From CAYVCG01 sp964449985 (lineage in GTDB: Bacteria; Bacillota; Clostridia; Lachnospirales; WRAX01), in assembly GCA_964449985.1 (NCBI GenBank), contig CAYVCG010000057.1:1-14037 (forward strand): DNA of 14,037 nt, written 5' to 3'. Position numbers and translations under genes: made by a program. The notes beneath the pieces were generated by a model. The model ran no database searches, was not told the origin of the DNA, and was given only the letters and a program-made list of their open reading frames with translations. Position 1 is the first letter of the stretch. The number at the start of each line of letters is the position of its first letter. Positions 6,517 through 14,037 of this stretch are shown one piece after another.

Positions 6517-7695
6517 CTATTCCACGCCAACCTCTGTATCTTTATTAACTACACAAACCCACGTCTTGCCTTTGTTTATCGTAAGCTTATCGCCATTTTC
6601 CGCCAACCATTCCGTTGGTGAAAACAGCCCTTTTTTTTGCCATGTGACAGGCACGGCTTTTCCGGCGGTTATAAGAAGACCGTCGCCACTTCCTACAAGC
6701 TTAACCTCCCGCCTGCCTTCTTTGTCACCCTTTATAACATACATCTCAACATATTGCACCAATACATTGGAAACAGCAAGCCCACCACCGGTTTCCTCAT
6801 CTATCTGTTCGTTGCCGAATTCATAACGTTTATACAAACCTGTTTCTGCATCGAATGAAAAAGTCGCATCCTGATTAGAAGAAAACGGAACCTTTACCGT
6901 ATCGGCGGCTTTACCATCAGGCGACGAAAGCTTTTCATAAAAATCAAACATGCCTTTAAAATCATCAGGCTTTTCAAATCTATATTTAAGCTTTTCAGCG
7001 CGCTCCAACAGCTTTTCGGCATTAGTATAAGAGCTGTGCTCCATCATACCGCTTATCTTTACCCGCTGAGGATCTCGCCAAAAGGTTCCTGGTCCTTCAA
7101 ACTTCATACCATCTATATTATTGAATTTGTTATCCACAATAGCCTCATATCCCGGGTCGCTCCCTCCATGATGCACGAATATAGCGTCATTATCCCCGGC
7201 AAAGTTAAGAAAATAATGCCGCATACTGCGAACAGGGCCTATCTTTTGCGAATCAAAATCTTGGAATATCGCAATAATCCTTGTTATATCAGCCTCGGCA
7301 AGCACCTCATAATATATATCAGCCTGCGCTATGCCGCTTTGAGGCAGAGCCTTTTTTAAATTATTTATAACAACAGCGAAAGGCCGCCGATTAACAACAT
7401 TTTCATCAATAGACAGTCCTGTCATCGGGTTTATTGCCTTTCCCGTCAAATCCTCGGTCGGTTCAGGCGTTGGAGTAGGCTCTGGAGTTGATGTTGGTTT
7501 TTCGGATATTAAAACCTCCGTTGGTATATCTATATCAAAAACATTAAGAGATGTCGATTGGTCCGCCATTTCTGTCATAACCACAAAGGCAAGGCAAATC
7601 ATAATAACAAGAGCCAGCCCTATGGCCGTATTTCTTAATACAAATTTATTCATTTTTTTCTTATTGCTTTTATTGTTTTTGTTGGTCTGCTTCAT
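6517..7695 (-). CDS. DUF3048 (YerB-like) membrane-anchored protein
   Basis: This 392-residue protein starts with a lysine/asparagine-rich tail, one transmembrane segment (about 23-42), and a low-complexity linker of TPEP repeats (67-81). The extracytoplasmic part matches the DUF3048 family (YerB of Bacillus): INPMTGL (88-94), RRPFAVVINN (103-112), then IAQADIYYEVLAEADITRI and IGPVRSMRHYF blocks. No lipobox cysteine follows the hydrophobic segment, so it is probably a membrane anchor rather than a lipoprotein; bacillar YerB is a lipoprotein. Function is unknown; a cell-surface role is inferred from topology. The ATG at 7695 has GGAGG five bases upstream; the open frame to 7707 begins with TTG inside that site. 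It lies between ybeY and era, where Bacillus has dgkA and cdd. Confidence 0.88.
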   Translation of the reverse strand: MKQTNKNNKSNKKKMNKFVLRNTAIGLALVIMICLAFVVMTEMADQSTSLNVFDIDIPTEVLISEKPTSTPEPTPTPEPTEDLTGKAINPMTGLSIDENVVNRRPFAVVINNLKKALPQSGIAQADIYYEVLAEADITRIIAIFQDFDSQKIGPVRSMRHYFLNFAGDNDAIFVHHGGSDPGYEAIVDNKFNNIDGMKFEGPGTFWRDPQRVKISGMMEHSSYTNAEKLLERAEKLKYRFEKPDDFKGMFDFYEKLSSPDGKAADTVKVPFSSNQDATFSFDAETGLYKRYEFGNEQIDEETGGGLAVSNVLVQYVEMYVIKGDKEGRREVKLVGSGDGLLITAGKAVPVTWQKKGLFSPTEWLAENGDKLTINKGKTWVCVVNKDTEVGVE

Positions 7696-7717
7696 AAAAG
7701 CCTCCAAGGTTTATACG

Positions 7718-8191
7718 TCATCTAAACATTCCGATTTTTTCAAGAGCTTCTTCCTGCTTTTTTATCATAACTTTCTCTTCGCCTTCATCCATATGGTCAT
7801 AACCTAATAAATGCAAAACACTATGCGCCGTTAAAAAAGCTATCTCACGTTCAATGCTATGCCCGTATTCCTTTGCCTGCTCTAAAGCCTTTTCATATGA
7901 TATTATTATATCGCCAAGCTCATTTGGCTCATTTTTGTTATATTCGAAAGTTTCATCAGAAAAATCCATCAAAGGGAAAGACAAAACATCCGTAGCTTTG
8001 TCCATACGTCTAAACTTTGCATTTATGCCCTTTATCTCGTTGTTATTAACAAAAGAGATGCTGATTTGAGCAGGAAAGAAAACACCCTCAGCCGACAATA
8101 CCTCACGCACTGCTTTTTCTATTAAATCTGAAAACTGCTCAGTTATGCAAAGCCCTGTCCTGTCATCAAATAGCAGTGTTATATCATTCAA
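7718..8191 (-). CDS. ybeY: Endoribonuclease YbeY (16S rRNA maturation)
   Basis: This protein of 157 residues has the single-domain YbeY fold. Its zinc site is H123-x3-H127-x5-H133 within HSVLHLLGYDH, and the conserved FRRMDKATDVLSFP (60-73) includes the catalytic arginine region. YbeY processes 16S rRNA 3' ends and takes part in ribosome quality control, working with Era. The usual glycine in HGxLH is serine here. The frame is open to 8338, but those codons overlap pgpH. The family's usual N-terminus (NDITLLFDDRTG) begins at the TTG at 8191, 16 bases after the pgpH stop, with a GGGG stretch about nine bases upstream; I chose that start, with moderate certainty. Confidence 0.92.
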   Translation of the reverse strand: MNDITLLFDDRTGLCITEQFSDLIEKAVREVLSAEGVFFPAQISISFVNNNEIKGINAKFRRMDKATDVLSFPLMDFSDETFEYNKNEPNELGDIIISYEKALEQAKEYGHSIEREIAFLTAHSVLHLLGYDHMDEGEEKVMIKKQEEALEKIGMFR

Positions 8192-8207
8192 AACAAATGC
8201 CCCATTT

Positions 8208-10328
8208 CTAGCTGGCTCCGGCAGGCTCACCTTCTGCCAAATCCTGTTTAATCTCTGCCATCGTTGCTTTTGGATATGGTATACGCTCATGATACATGCC
8301 TTTGAAAACCCGCATAAACGACGATGCAATAACATCAAGATCCTTTATCGTAAGCATACTGTCAGTGAGCTGGCCATCATCCAGCTTGTCCTTTATGAGC
8401 GTCTTTATAAACGTTTCTACTTGCTCTAGCGTGCTCTTATTAATCATAGAGCGAACCGCCGCCTCAATAGTATCTGCAAGCATAACAATAGCGGACTCTT
8501 TAAATTGTGGTATAGCGAACTTATATCTAAAATCCTTTTCATCTATATCCCTATCTTCATAAAGCTTTGATGCTTTAACGTAAAAATACTTGATCATCGT
8601 ATTGCCATGGTGTTGTTCTATTATATCACATATAATTTTGGGCAAACGGTTTTCATGAGCCATTTCGACTCCCTTAGCCACATGCCCGGTTATAACCTTT
8701 GCGCTTGCGTATGGATCAATAACATCGTGCGGATTTTCGCCCAGTTGGTTTTCAGCAAAATACTGTGGAAATTTAAGCTTTCCTATATCATGATAATATG
8801 CCCCCACCCTAGCGAGAGTTGGGTTTGCGCCGATGTCATAGGCGGCCGTCTCTGCAAGGTTTGCAACGATAAGGCTGTGGTGATATGTTCCAGGAGCCTC
8901 TATCGTAAGCCGGCGTAAAAGCCCATTATTCGGGTTTGTATAGTCCAACAGCTTTATTGGAGTAACTATCCCGAACAAAACCTCCCAAAGCGGCAGCGTT
9001 CCTATACATAAAATAACCGCCAAAAGCCCGCTTAAAGCGGCGAAAATCGAATTGTTTATAAGATCATTGGAATAAGCCTTATCAAACAGCGAGCCGAACG
9101 CAAACATAACGGCAAAACTAATAATGCTTAAATAAAGCCCAACAATAAGCGTTTTATTGCGCTGGGTAGTGTATTTCGCAAGTATGGATGCAAATATGCC
9201 CACAATAATAAAATAAACAATAAACTGTATTTCCGCCCCTACAATAAGCGAGCAAATAATTGACAAGCATATGTTAAACGCGACAGCAAGACGCGAATCA
9301 AGCAAAATAGCCGTCAGCATCGAAAACAACACAATCGGCATAAACTGAAATGGCATATTTATCATGAGCCTTGCAGAAACAACACAAGCTGTATACAGCG
9401 TAAACAACAGCAAAATCGCCTTTTTTGATAAGACCAAACTAAAATTAAAATAATATATATACATTGATGCCACAACAAAAAGCACAATTATAATAACAAG
9501 AGAGCCGATTATCGGGACGACATTGTCCGAAAGGCTTTTGCCTGTGTACCCCAGGGCATCTAATACGGCATATATTTCTTCTGTTATGACCTCGCCTTTA
9601 TCAACGATATTTTGGCCTTCATAATAAACGACCGGTCGGATAGCGTCAGCAGCTTCATCCTTGGCTCTTTGGGTGCTCTGCTCATCTATAACAAGATTCG
9701 GTTCCAAAACCGAAGCGACAATTTCATACCCAAGATTTTTATCCGCACTATCCCATTGCTGCGCTTCAAACTCATCTTTTACAGAAACAAGGCTTTTCGC
9801 CATGGCTTCTTCTTTTATCCCTGTTTCTAAAATATTATCAGCAATACTATATACCGTATCCTTAAAAACAATATAAAATCCCGAATTCATATCAACAAGA
9901 CGTTTATACTGATCATTGCTTAAATAAACAGACATCTCGTTAAAAGACCCGCTTGCATCATCAGGTTCAACAGCCGAAATATTTTCATTAAGCGGGTTGT
10001 AAATCGGCGTTTTGTTAATACGCAACGAACCGATTTCATCAAAAAATGTATCTGCCTTCGCAATAATCCTGTCCTTAACAATAGGATCATGTTTATACAA
10101 ACTAACGACAGACGCCATGGCAGATTCTCGCAGTTTTTCCGTCGCCACCTCATTTTCAACCTGCCTTGGGGCGGTAAAACGCTTCGGCGAAACGGAATCC
10201 ACATGAACGTTGTATTTATCCTGCAAGAAAGACCCTGTCATAGTGGCTGCAACTGTTGCAAAAAATGCTACAGCAAGAAATATTATGCCAAACAGCATAT
10301 TTTTTTTGTTCTTTCCGTTTGTTTTCAA
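8208..10328 (-). CDS. pgpH: Cyclic-di-AMP phosphodiesterase PgpH (7TM-HD)
   Basis: This 706-residue membrane enzyme hydrolyses the second messenger c-di-AMP. It has an N-terminal transmembrane segment (about 12-32), a large extracytoplasmic 7TMR-HDED sensor region (33-270), a cluster of seven membrane helices (about 271-455) and a cytoplasmic HD domain (about 478-630). The HD metal and catalytic residues are visible: H484, H513-D514, H549, H573-H574 and D619. The start is TTG at 10328 with GGGAGG seven bases upstream; no ATG gives a better site. A 5-bp inverted repeat (10355-10351 with 10344-10340) overlaps the ribosome binding site. Gene order phoH-pgpH-ybeY is as in Bacillus (yqfF). Confidence 0.95.
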   Translation of the reverse strand: MKTNGKNKKNMLFGIIFLAVAFFATVAATMTGSFLQDKYNVHVDSVSPKRFTAPRQVENEVATEKLRESAMASVVSLYKHDPIVKDRIIAKADTFFDEIGSLRINKTPIYNPLNENISAVEPDDASGSFNEMSVYLSNDQYKRLVDMNSGFYIVFKDTVYSIADNILETGIKEEAMAKSLVSVKDEFEAQQWDSADKNLGYEIVASVLEPNLVIDEQSTQRAKDEAADAIRPVVYYEGQNIVDKGEVITEEIYAVLDALGYTGKSLSDNVVPIIGSLVIIIVLFVVASMYIYYFNFSLVLSKKAILLLFTLYTACVVSARLMINMPFQFMPIVLFSMLTAILLDSRLAVAFNICLSIICSLIVGAEIQFIVYFIIVGIFASILAKYTTQRNKTLIVGLYLSIISFAVMFAFGSLFDKAYSNDLINNSIFAALSGLLAVILCIGTLPLWEVLFGIVTPIKLLDYTNPNNGLLRRLTIEAPGTYHHSLIVANLAETAAYDIGANPTLARVGAYYHDIGKLKFPQYFAENQLGENPHDVIDPYASAKVITGHVAKGVEMAHENRLPKIICDIIEQHHGNTMIKYFYVKASKLYEDRDIDEKDFRYKFAIPQFKESAIVMLADTIEAAVRSMINKSTLEQVETFIKTLIKDKLDDGQLTDSMLTIKDLDVIASSFMRVFKGMYHERIPYPKATMAEIKQDLAEGEPAGAS

Positions 10329-10382
10329 TCTATTACCTCCCCTTTTTAAGAAGGGTTGTTTTATCGTATAGTAAATTTATCA

Positions 10383-11426
10383 TTATTGTTGCTTCGATCT
10401 TATTACACCACGGCGCAGCACAGTGCTCTTTTTCGCCGCTAAGGCTTCTGCACGCTTTTCCTTAAAACTTTTCTTGCTTTCGAACTTTTCATATGCCTTA
10501 ACAATCTTTTGAACAAGCGGATGGCGAACAACGTCTTTGTTGGAAAGCATGATAATTGATATATCTTCTATATCGTTCAAAACGCTGACAGCCTCAACAA
10601 GACCGGAGCGCTTACTCTCCGGCAAGTCAATTTGCGTCAGATCTCCGGTTATTATAGCCTTTGAGCCATAGCCGATACGTGTCAAAAACATTTTCATTTG
10701 TTCCGGCGTTGTATTTTGGGCTTCATCTAAAACTATATAAGCATTATCCAGCGTTCTTCCGCGCATATATGCCAGCGGCGCAACCTCTATCAAGCCTTTT
10801 TCCATATTCTTTTGAAAAGTCTCTGCGCCCATAATATCATGTAACGCGTCAAAAAGCGGGCGCAAATAAGGGTCAACCTTTTGCTGCAAATCCCCAGGCA
10901 AGAAGCCCAGCTTTTCACCGGCTTCGATAGCCGGGCGCGTCAATATAATACGGTTGACTTCTCCTCGCTTAAACGCTGTTATCGCCATAGCCATAGCCAG
11001 ATATGTCTTTCCTGTTCCTGCTGGGCCAACGCCGAATACAATCGTATTTGTCTTTAATCTTTCAATATATCTTTTTTGCCCTATTGTTTTTGGTTTTATC
11101 GGTCTTCCGGAGACGGTCATGCATATAAAATCGTCTCCCATTTTTTCTATACTGTCAAAATCCTCTCCGCCAAGCGATTCTATAACATAATTGACCTTTT
11201 GGTCGTTGATTTCGTCGCCTTTTTTAGCAATCTGGATGAGTTTTTCAAGAACATTACCGGCTTTTTGAATGTCTTCCGGTTCGCCGGATATTAAAATATT
11301 ATCTCCTCTGTTCACTATTCCCACGGAAAAAATCTTTTCGATCTTTTTTATGTTTTCGTCAAAGCGCCCGAACAGGTTCGCGATAAGCCCGCTGGGGATG
11401 TTTTCTATTGTTTTGTGATTTTCCAT
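10383..11426 (-). CDS. phoH: PhoH-like ATPase
   Basis: This 347-residue cytoplasmic ATPase has an N-terminal KH-like region (about 10-70) and a P-loop domain with Walker A GPAGTGKT (134-141) and Walker B IVLDEAQN (231-238). Sensor-like ITGDLTQIDLP (259-269) and the AYMRGRTLDNAYI motif (219-231) follow the PhoH/YbeZ family. It is thought to act with YbeY in RNA processing and ribosome maturation; a helicase role is suggested by family data. The ATG at 11426 has GAGGGGA eight bases upstream. The C-terminal tail is strongly basic (KKSFKEKRAEALAAKK onward), consistent with RNA binding. It lies 54 bases before pgpH. Confidence 0.95.
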   Translation of the reverse strand: MENHKTIENIPSGLIANLFGRFDENIKKIEKIFSVGIVNRGDNILISGEPEDIQKAGNVLEKLIQIAKKGDEINDQKVNYVIESLGGEDFDSIEKMGDDFICMTVSGRPIKPKTIGQKRYIERLKTNTIVFGVGPAGTGKTYLAMAMAITAFKRGEVNRIILTRPAIEAGEKLGFLPGDLQQKVDPYLRPLFDALHDIMGAETFQKNMEKGLIEVAPLAYMRGRTLDNAYIVLDEAQNTTPEQMKMFLTRIGYGSKAIITGDLTQIDLPESKRSGLVEAVSVLNDIEDISIIMLSNKDVVRHPLVQKIVKAYEKFESKKSFKEKRAEALAAKKSTVLRRGVIRSKQQ

Positions 11427-11459
11427 TAAATTAGTCCCCTCATTTGTGATAATAAATTT

Positions 11460-12371
11460 TTATTGGCTCTGATTTTGCTCTGTATTCTGAGGCGCGCTCG
11501 GAACAAGCTCCACAGCCTCGTCTATGCGTTCAAACGTAGTTATAGTCGCTTTAACGTTTAGATAACCGCCATTTTCAGAATACTCCACCCTTTTATCAAG
11601 TATATCGATATCAATATCAAATTCCTGTATTATTTTGTTCGTCAACAAAGAATCTGCAATTTTTTTTGCTTCATCGACCGTCCTAGACATTGTTTGCGGA
11701 ACATACTCTCTATATTCATTTCTCATAGATATCGCAGGAAGTGGATAATCATCTCCGAATTTGAACTGCTTCCTGCTGGTAAATGTTTCAAAATTCCTGA
11801 ATTTAACCTTGGGCTTAAATATATTAATTTGTTTATCAAACACAATTATACTATAATCCTTTTGTATTTTTCCAGTAAAATTTTTTACAATATATTCAAA
11901 CGGCACAGAAAAGTTCATTTCATAATACATCTTNNNNNNNNNNNNNNNNNNNNNNNNNNNNNNNNNNNNNNNNNNNNNNNNNNNNNNNNNNNNNNNNNNN
12001 NNNNNNNNNNNNNNNNNNNNNNNNNNNNNNNNNACATCGAGCATCCAAACAAAAGATGAAAGAAAAAATAAAAAACCAATAAAAAATAATACACCGATAG
12101 CCAACAGTTTTCGTTTTCTATATTTAAACATAACAAATGGCAAGCCCCGCCTGCCTGCTATTTTTATTTTGCATTTTGTTTTCTTTGCGCATGGCTTCAA
12201 CAGTTTAAATGCTCTCGCAGAAACCTTCATTTCCGCCTTATCAGAAGTCCTTACAACATCCCACAGATAAACGCCTTTATGTACAGCAAGGTTTATAAAC
12301 CTTTCAACTGAAAAGCCGCTTATCTGTATGATAACATACCCTCGCAAATAATTCCATAATGTCAGAAACAT
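11460..12371 (-). CDS. yqfD: Sporulation protein YqfD (interrupted by gap)
   Basis: The N-terminal 112 residues (12371-12034) and the last 157 (11933-11460) match the YqfD sporulation protein. The first part has the GRRGLPF motif (73-79) and a transmembrane segment (about 88-109); the second part holds the family VPFEYIVKNFTGK block. Bacillus YqfD is close to 400 residues, so the 100-N gap stands for a longer missing stretch; the frame across it is open by coincidence and cannot be trusted. The ATG at 12371 has GGGGAGG six bases upstream. YqfD is made in the mother cell during sporulation in Bacillus; its exact role is unknown. The C-terminus ends in a short Gln/Asn-rich tail. Confidence 0.9.
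   Translation of the reverse strand: MFLTLWNYLRGYVIIQISGFSVERFINLAVHKGVYLWDVVRTSDKAEMKVSARAFKLLKPCAKKTKCKIKIAGRRGLPFVMFKYRKRKLLAIGVLFFIGFLFFLSSFVWMLDXXXXXXXXXXXXXXXXXXXXXXXXXXXXXXXXXXKMYYEMNFSVPFEYIVKNFTGKIQKDYSIIVFDKQINIFKPKVKFRNFETFTSRKQFKFGDDYPLPAISMRNEYREYVPQTMSRTVDEAKKIADSLLTNKIIQEFDIDIDILDKRVEYSENGGYLNVKATITTFERIDEAVELVPSAPQNTEQNQSQ
11934..12033. other. Scaffold gap (100 N) inside yqfD
   Basis: This is a second run of exactly 100 undetermined bases, the same placeholder length as the first, so its size is nominal. Comparison with usual YqfD length suggests that roughly 400 bases are really missing. Confidence 0.95.
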
Positions 12372-12401
12372 TATTTGCCTCCCCTGTTTTTTAAACTTTA
12401 T

Positions 12402-12677
12402 TCACTGTATATATTCCAATTTGACTATACTTCCTGTTACGGCAATATTCTCAGATGTTATTTGTTTTAAGCACAGGCTTTTGCCTTCAATCCTGAATAT
12501 TCCAGCAGTTGTGCTTATGCGCACGCGTTCATCGGTATATTCTATAATGCCTTTATAGTTTTCTATCATGACCTCTTCGTTTCCTATCATAGAAATCAGA
12601 GGAAGGTTTAACATAATCTCTTTTGGCAATTCCATCATTGCGCCTATTTTCTTTTTTATGTCCTCCGCTTTTGACAA
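12402..12677 (-). CDS. yqfC: Sporulation protein YqfC (YabP/YqfC family)
   Basis: This 91-residue protein matches YqfC: a LPKEIMLNLPLISMIGNEE segment (17-35), IENYKGIIEYTDERVRI (38-54) and a C-terminal KQITSENIAVTG...LEYI strand region. The family belongs to the YabP/YqfC group of sporulation proteins; the molecular role is unknown. The start is TTG at 12677, with AGGGAG about ten bases upstream; this long spacing makes the start a little uncertain, but the N-terminal extension fits the family length. It is the first gene of the operon, 30 bases before yqfD. Confidence 0.92.
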   Translation of the reverse strand: MSKAEDIKKKIGAMMELPKEIMLNLPLISMIGNEEVMIENYKGIIEYTDERVRISTTAGIFRIEGKSLCLKQITSENIAVTGSIVKLEYIQ

Positions 12678-12728
12678 GGCAAAGCAACTCCCTCTATGTT
12701 TTTACACAACTTGGCATAGCTAATATAA

Positions 12729-12758
12729 ATAATATGCTTTGCTGCTTTGGATTATGAA
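12729..12758 (-). promoter_or_regulatory. Possible promoter region of the yqfC operon
   Basis: On the minus strand TTCATA (about 12758-12753) and TATTAT (12734-12729) are 18 bases apart, a modest sigma-A match. Overlapping it, GCATATT (12737-12731) fits the sigma-E -35 consensus exactly, but no good -10 follows at the right distance. An inverted repeat GCATA-N14-TATGC (12714-12737) covers the same place. Bacillus yqfCD is sigma-E controlled, so this is a lead, not a firm call. Confidence 0.25.
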
Positions 12759-12858
12759 AAAGCTGGTAAAAAAAGCAGTCTGAATCCATACTATTTCATT
12801 GACCGTTCCTGCCTTATGTGTTATTATTAATATACAACAATGGGATATTGCGCTATTT

Positions 12859-12887
12859 TTGATTAATTATTTTTATTATTTTAAAAA
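12859..12887 (+). promoter_or_regulatory. Weak candidate promoter for the GH95 gene
   Basis: TTGATT (12859-12864) and TAAAAA (12882-12887) are separated by 17 bases. Each matches the sigma-A consensus at four of six positions in very A/T-rich DNA, so a chance match is quite possible. It lies about 135 bases before the start codon. Confidence 0.2.
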
Positions 12888-13021
12888 TAGTGTTAGACTT
12901 ATTAGCATATTACAACAAAAAAGCCCTGTCACAAGGAGAATGGAGGGATTAATGCACATATAAGTCAAAAACCCAAATATTTAGATGAGAATTAAAATTC
13001 AAAAAGGAGATGAATCGCAGT

Positions 13022-14037
13022 ATGAAAAAAATGCTAAAAAAAGTATTAGCTAGTATTTTAGCAATAATGCTGGCTCTTCCGATGACATTTGTTACAGCAA
13101 CAGCCAGCCCCAATCAGGCCCTAAAGGATTTAAAGCTTTGGTACGACGAAGAAGCGCCTTACGGCAATGAAAACGTATCATCAAACGTTAATGGCGGGGA
13201 TCTAACTGATGGCTGGGAAAAATGGTCATTGCCTATCGGCAATGGTTATATGGGTGTAAACGTTTTTGGAAGAACAGTAACAGAGCGTTTGCAGATCACT
13301 GAAAACACACTGACTAGTAATTACAGCACAGGCGGGCTTAATAACTTTTCTGAAACATATATTGATTTTAACCACCCTAACCCGACAAATTACATACGCG
13401 ATCTTAATTTAAGAACAGCAATCGCAGGCGTGAACTACGATTTTGAAGGGACTACTTATAACCGTGAAATCTTTACAAGCTATCCCGATAAGGTTATGGT
13501 AATAAGATTGACAGCAAATCAAAGCGGCAAGGTTTCATTTACGCTAAGGCCGACAATACCGTTTATTAAAGACTATGGCGTTAATCCCGGAGATGGCGCA
13601 GGAAAATCAGCTTGCAGCGTTGTTGCCGAAGGCGACACAATTACTTTAAAAGGTATTTTTAATTATTACAACATGCCTTTCGAAGGTCAGTATAAAGTCA
13701 TCCCAACAGGCGGAACTATGACAACCGGAGAACGGGATGGCAACGGAACAATAACCGTTGCAGGAGCAGACAGCGCAACGATTATCGTTGCTGTAGGAAC
13801 AAGTTATATACTTGAACCAAAAACATTTTTAGAGCCTAACCGGCTTAAAAAGCTTGAAGGAAATCCGCATCCTCATGAAAAAGTCAGTAAAATGATCGCT
13901 GATGCATCCAAAAAATCTTATGACGAGCTTAAAGCAAGCCATTTGGAAGACTATACAGGCTTGTTTGGCAGGGTTGAATTGGATCTCGGCGGTGTTGCTG
14001 GAACAAAAACCACAGATTTGCTTTTGAAGGATTATCA
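13022..14037 (+). CDS. Secreted GH95-family glycoside hydrolase (N-terminal part)
   Basis: 338 residues are present before the window ends. A signal peptide is clear: MKKMLKKVLA, a hydrophobic core to about residue 24, and an AxA cleavage site (ATA, 26-28). The mature part starts with LKLWYDEEAP and has the GH95 N-terminal domain hallmark WSLPIGNGYMGVNVFG (68-83) followed by TERLQITENTLTS (87-99). Near the end, YDELKASHLEDYTGLFGRVEL is the linker region typical of the family. GH95 enzymes are inverting alpha-1,2-L-fucosidases or alpha-L-galactosidases; the catalytic domain lies beyond the window, so specificity cannot be judged. The ATG at 13022 has AGGAGATGA eight bases before it; an in-frame ATG at 13010 sits directly on that site and is unlikely. 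Confidence 0.9.
   Translation, partial: MKKMLKKVLASILAIMLALPMTFVTATASPNQALKDLKLWYDEEAPYGNENVSSNVNGGDLTDGWEKWSLPIGNGYMGVNVFGRTVTERLQITENTLTSNYSTGGLNNFSETYIDFNHPNPTNYIRDLNLRTAIAGVNYDFEGTTYNREIFTSYPDKVMVIRLTANQSGKVSFTLRPTIPFIKDYGVNPGDGAGKSACSVVAEGDTITLKGIFNYYNMPFEGQYKVIPTGGTMTTGERDGNGTITVAGADSATIIVAVGTSYILEPKTFLEPNRLKKLEGNPHPHEKVSKMIADASKKSYDELKASHLEDYTGLFGRVELDLGGVAGTKTTDLLLKDY

Larger units (their letters stand above)
12678..13021. other. Divergent intergenic region between yqfC and the GH95 gene
   Basis: This A/T-rich stretch of 344 bases separates the minus-strand operon from the plus-strand hydrolase. It should hold promoters for both. I can point only to weak candidates: 12729-12758 on minus, and TTGATT-17-TAAAAA (12859-12887) on plus. 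A leader-like site with AAGGAG and GGAGGG lies at 12933-12963. No RNA gene is recognised. Confidence 0.6.

Noticed and set aside
7455..7497. Short tandem repeat in the DUF3048 gene
   Set aside because: It encodes the TPEP-type low-complexity linker of the protein and is not a CRISPR or intergenic repeat.
9920..10204. 94-codon minus-strand frame inside pgpH
   Set aside because: It is an alternative frame within the extracytoplasmic domain of pgpH with no ribosome binding site.
1..14037. CRISPR arrays, insertion sequences, tRNA or rRNA genes
   Set aside because: I looked for regularly spaced direct repeats, transposase-like frames, terminal inverted repeats and tRNA-like cloverleaf signals and saw none.

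Overview
The window looks like chromosomal DNA from a low-GC, spore-forming member of the Firmicutes (Clostridia-like). The evidence is a veg gene behind near-consensus sigma-A promoters, AGGAGG-type ribosome binding sites, many TTG starts, the sporulation genes yqfC and yqfD, and the conserved block yqfC-yqfD-phoH-pgpH-ybeY-(...)-era-yqzL-recO known from Bacillus and Clostridia. Two runs of exactly 100 N (1375-1474 and 11934-12033) are scaffold gaps, so this is a draft assembly or a MAG. I cannot name the species.

Layout, left to right. All genes are on the minus strand except the last. At 1-530 lies veg, bracketed by a bidirectional terminator and two tandem strong promoters. At 706-1311 is a stand-alone PAP2-family membrane phosphatase with its own terminator. 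At 1261-1613 is a poorly covered intergenic region holding scaffold gap 1 and the first codons of a gene lost in the gap. From 1614 to 12677 runs a long co-oriented gene series. Read in its transcription direction it is yqfC, yqfD (interrupted by gap 2), phoH, pgpH, ybeY, a DUF3048/YerB-like membrane-anchored protein, era, yqzL, recO, a two-domain polyphosphate:AMP phosphotransferase, a DUF402 protein and radC. Most spacings are under 60 bases; the only large break is about 250 bases between era and yqzL. On the plus strand, after a 344-base divergent intergenic region, a secreted GH95-type glycoside hydrolase starts at 13022 and runs off the window.

The core operon combines ribosome assembly and RNA quality control (era, ybeY, phoH), cyclic-di-AMP breakdown (pgpH), recombination repair (recO, radC) and spore formation (yqfC, yqfD). 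Compared with the Bacillus order, dgkA and cdd are absent between ybeY and era and a DUF3048 gene sits there instead. Downstream of recO the operon gains a polyphosphate/nucleotide module (PPK2-type kinase plus DUF402). I found no mobile element, CRISPR array, tRNA, rRNA or convincing new defence or biosynthetic system. The most useful leads are the tandem veg promoters, the gene hidden by gap 1, the undersized gap in yqfD, the accessory genes inserted in or appended to the era operon, and the unassigned region between era and yqzL.
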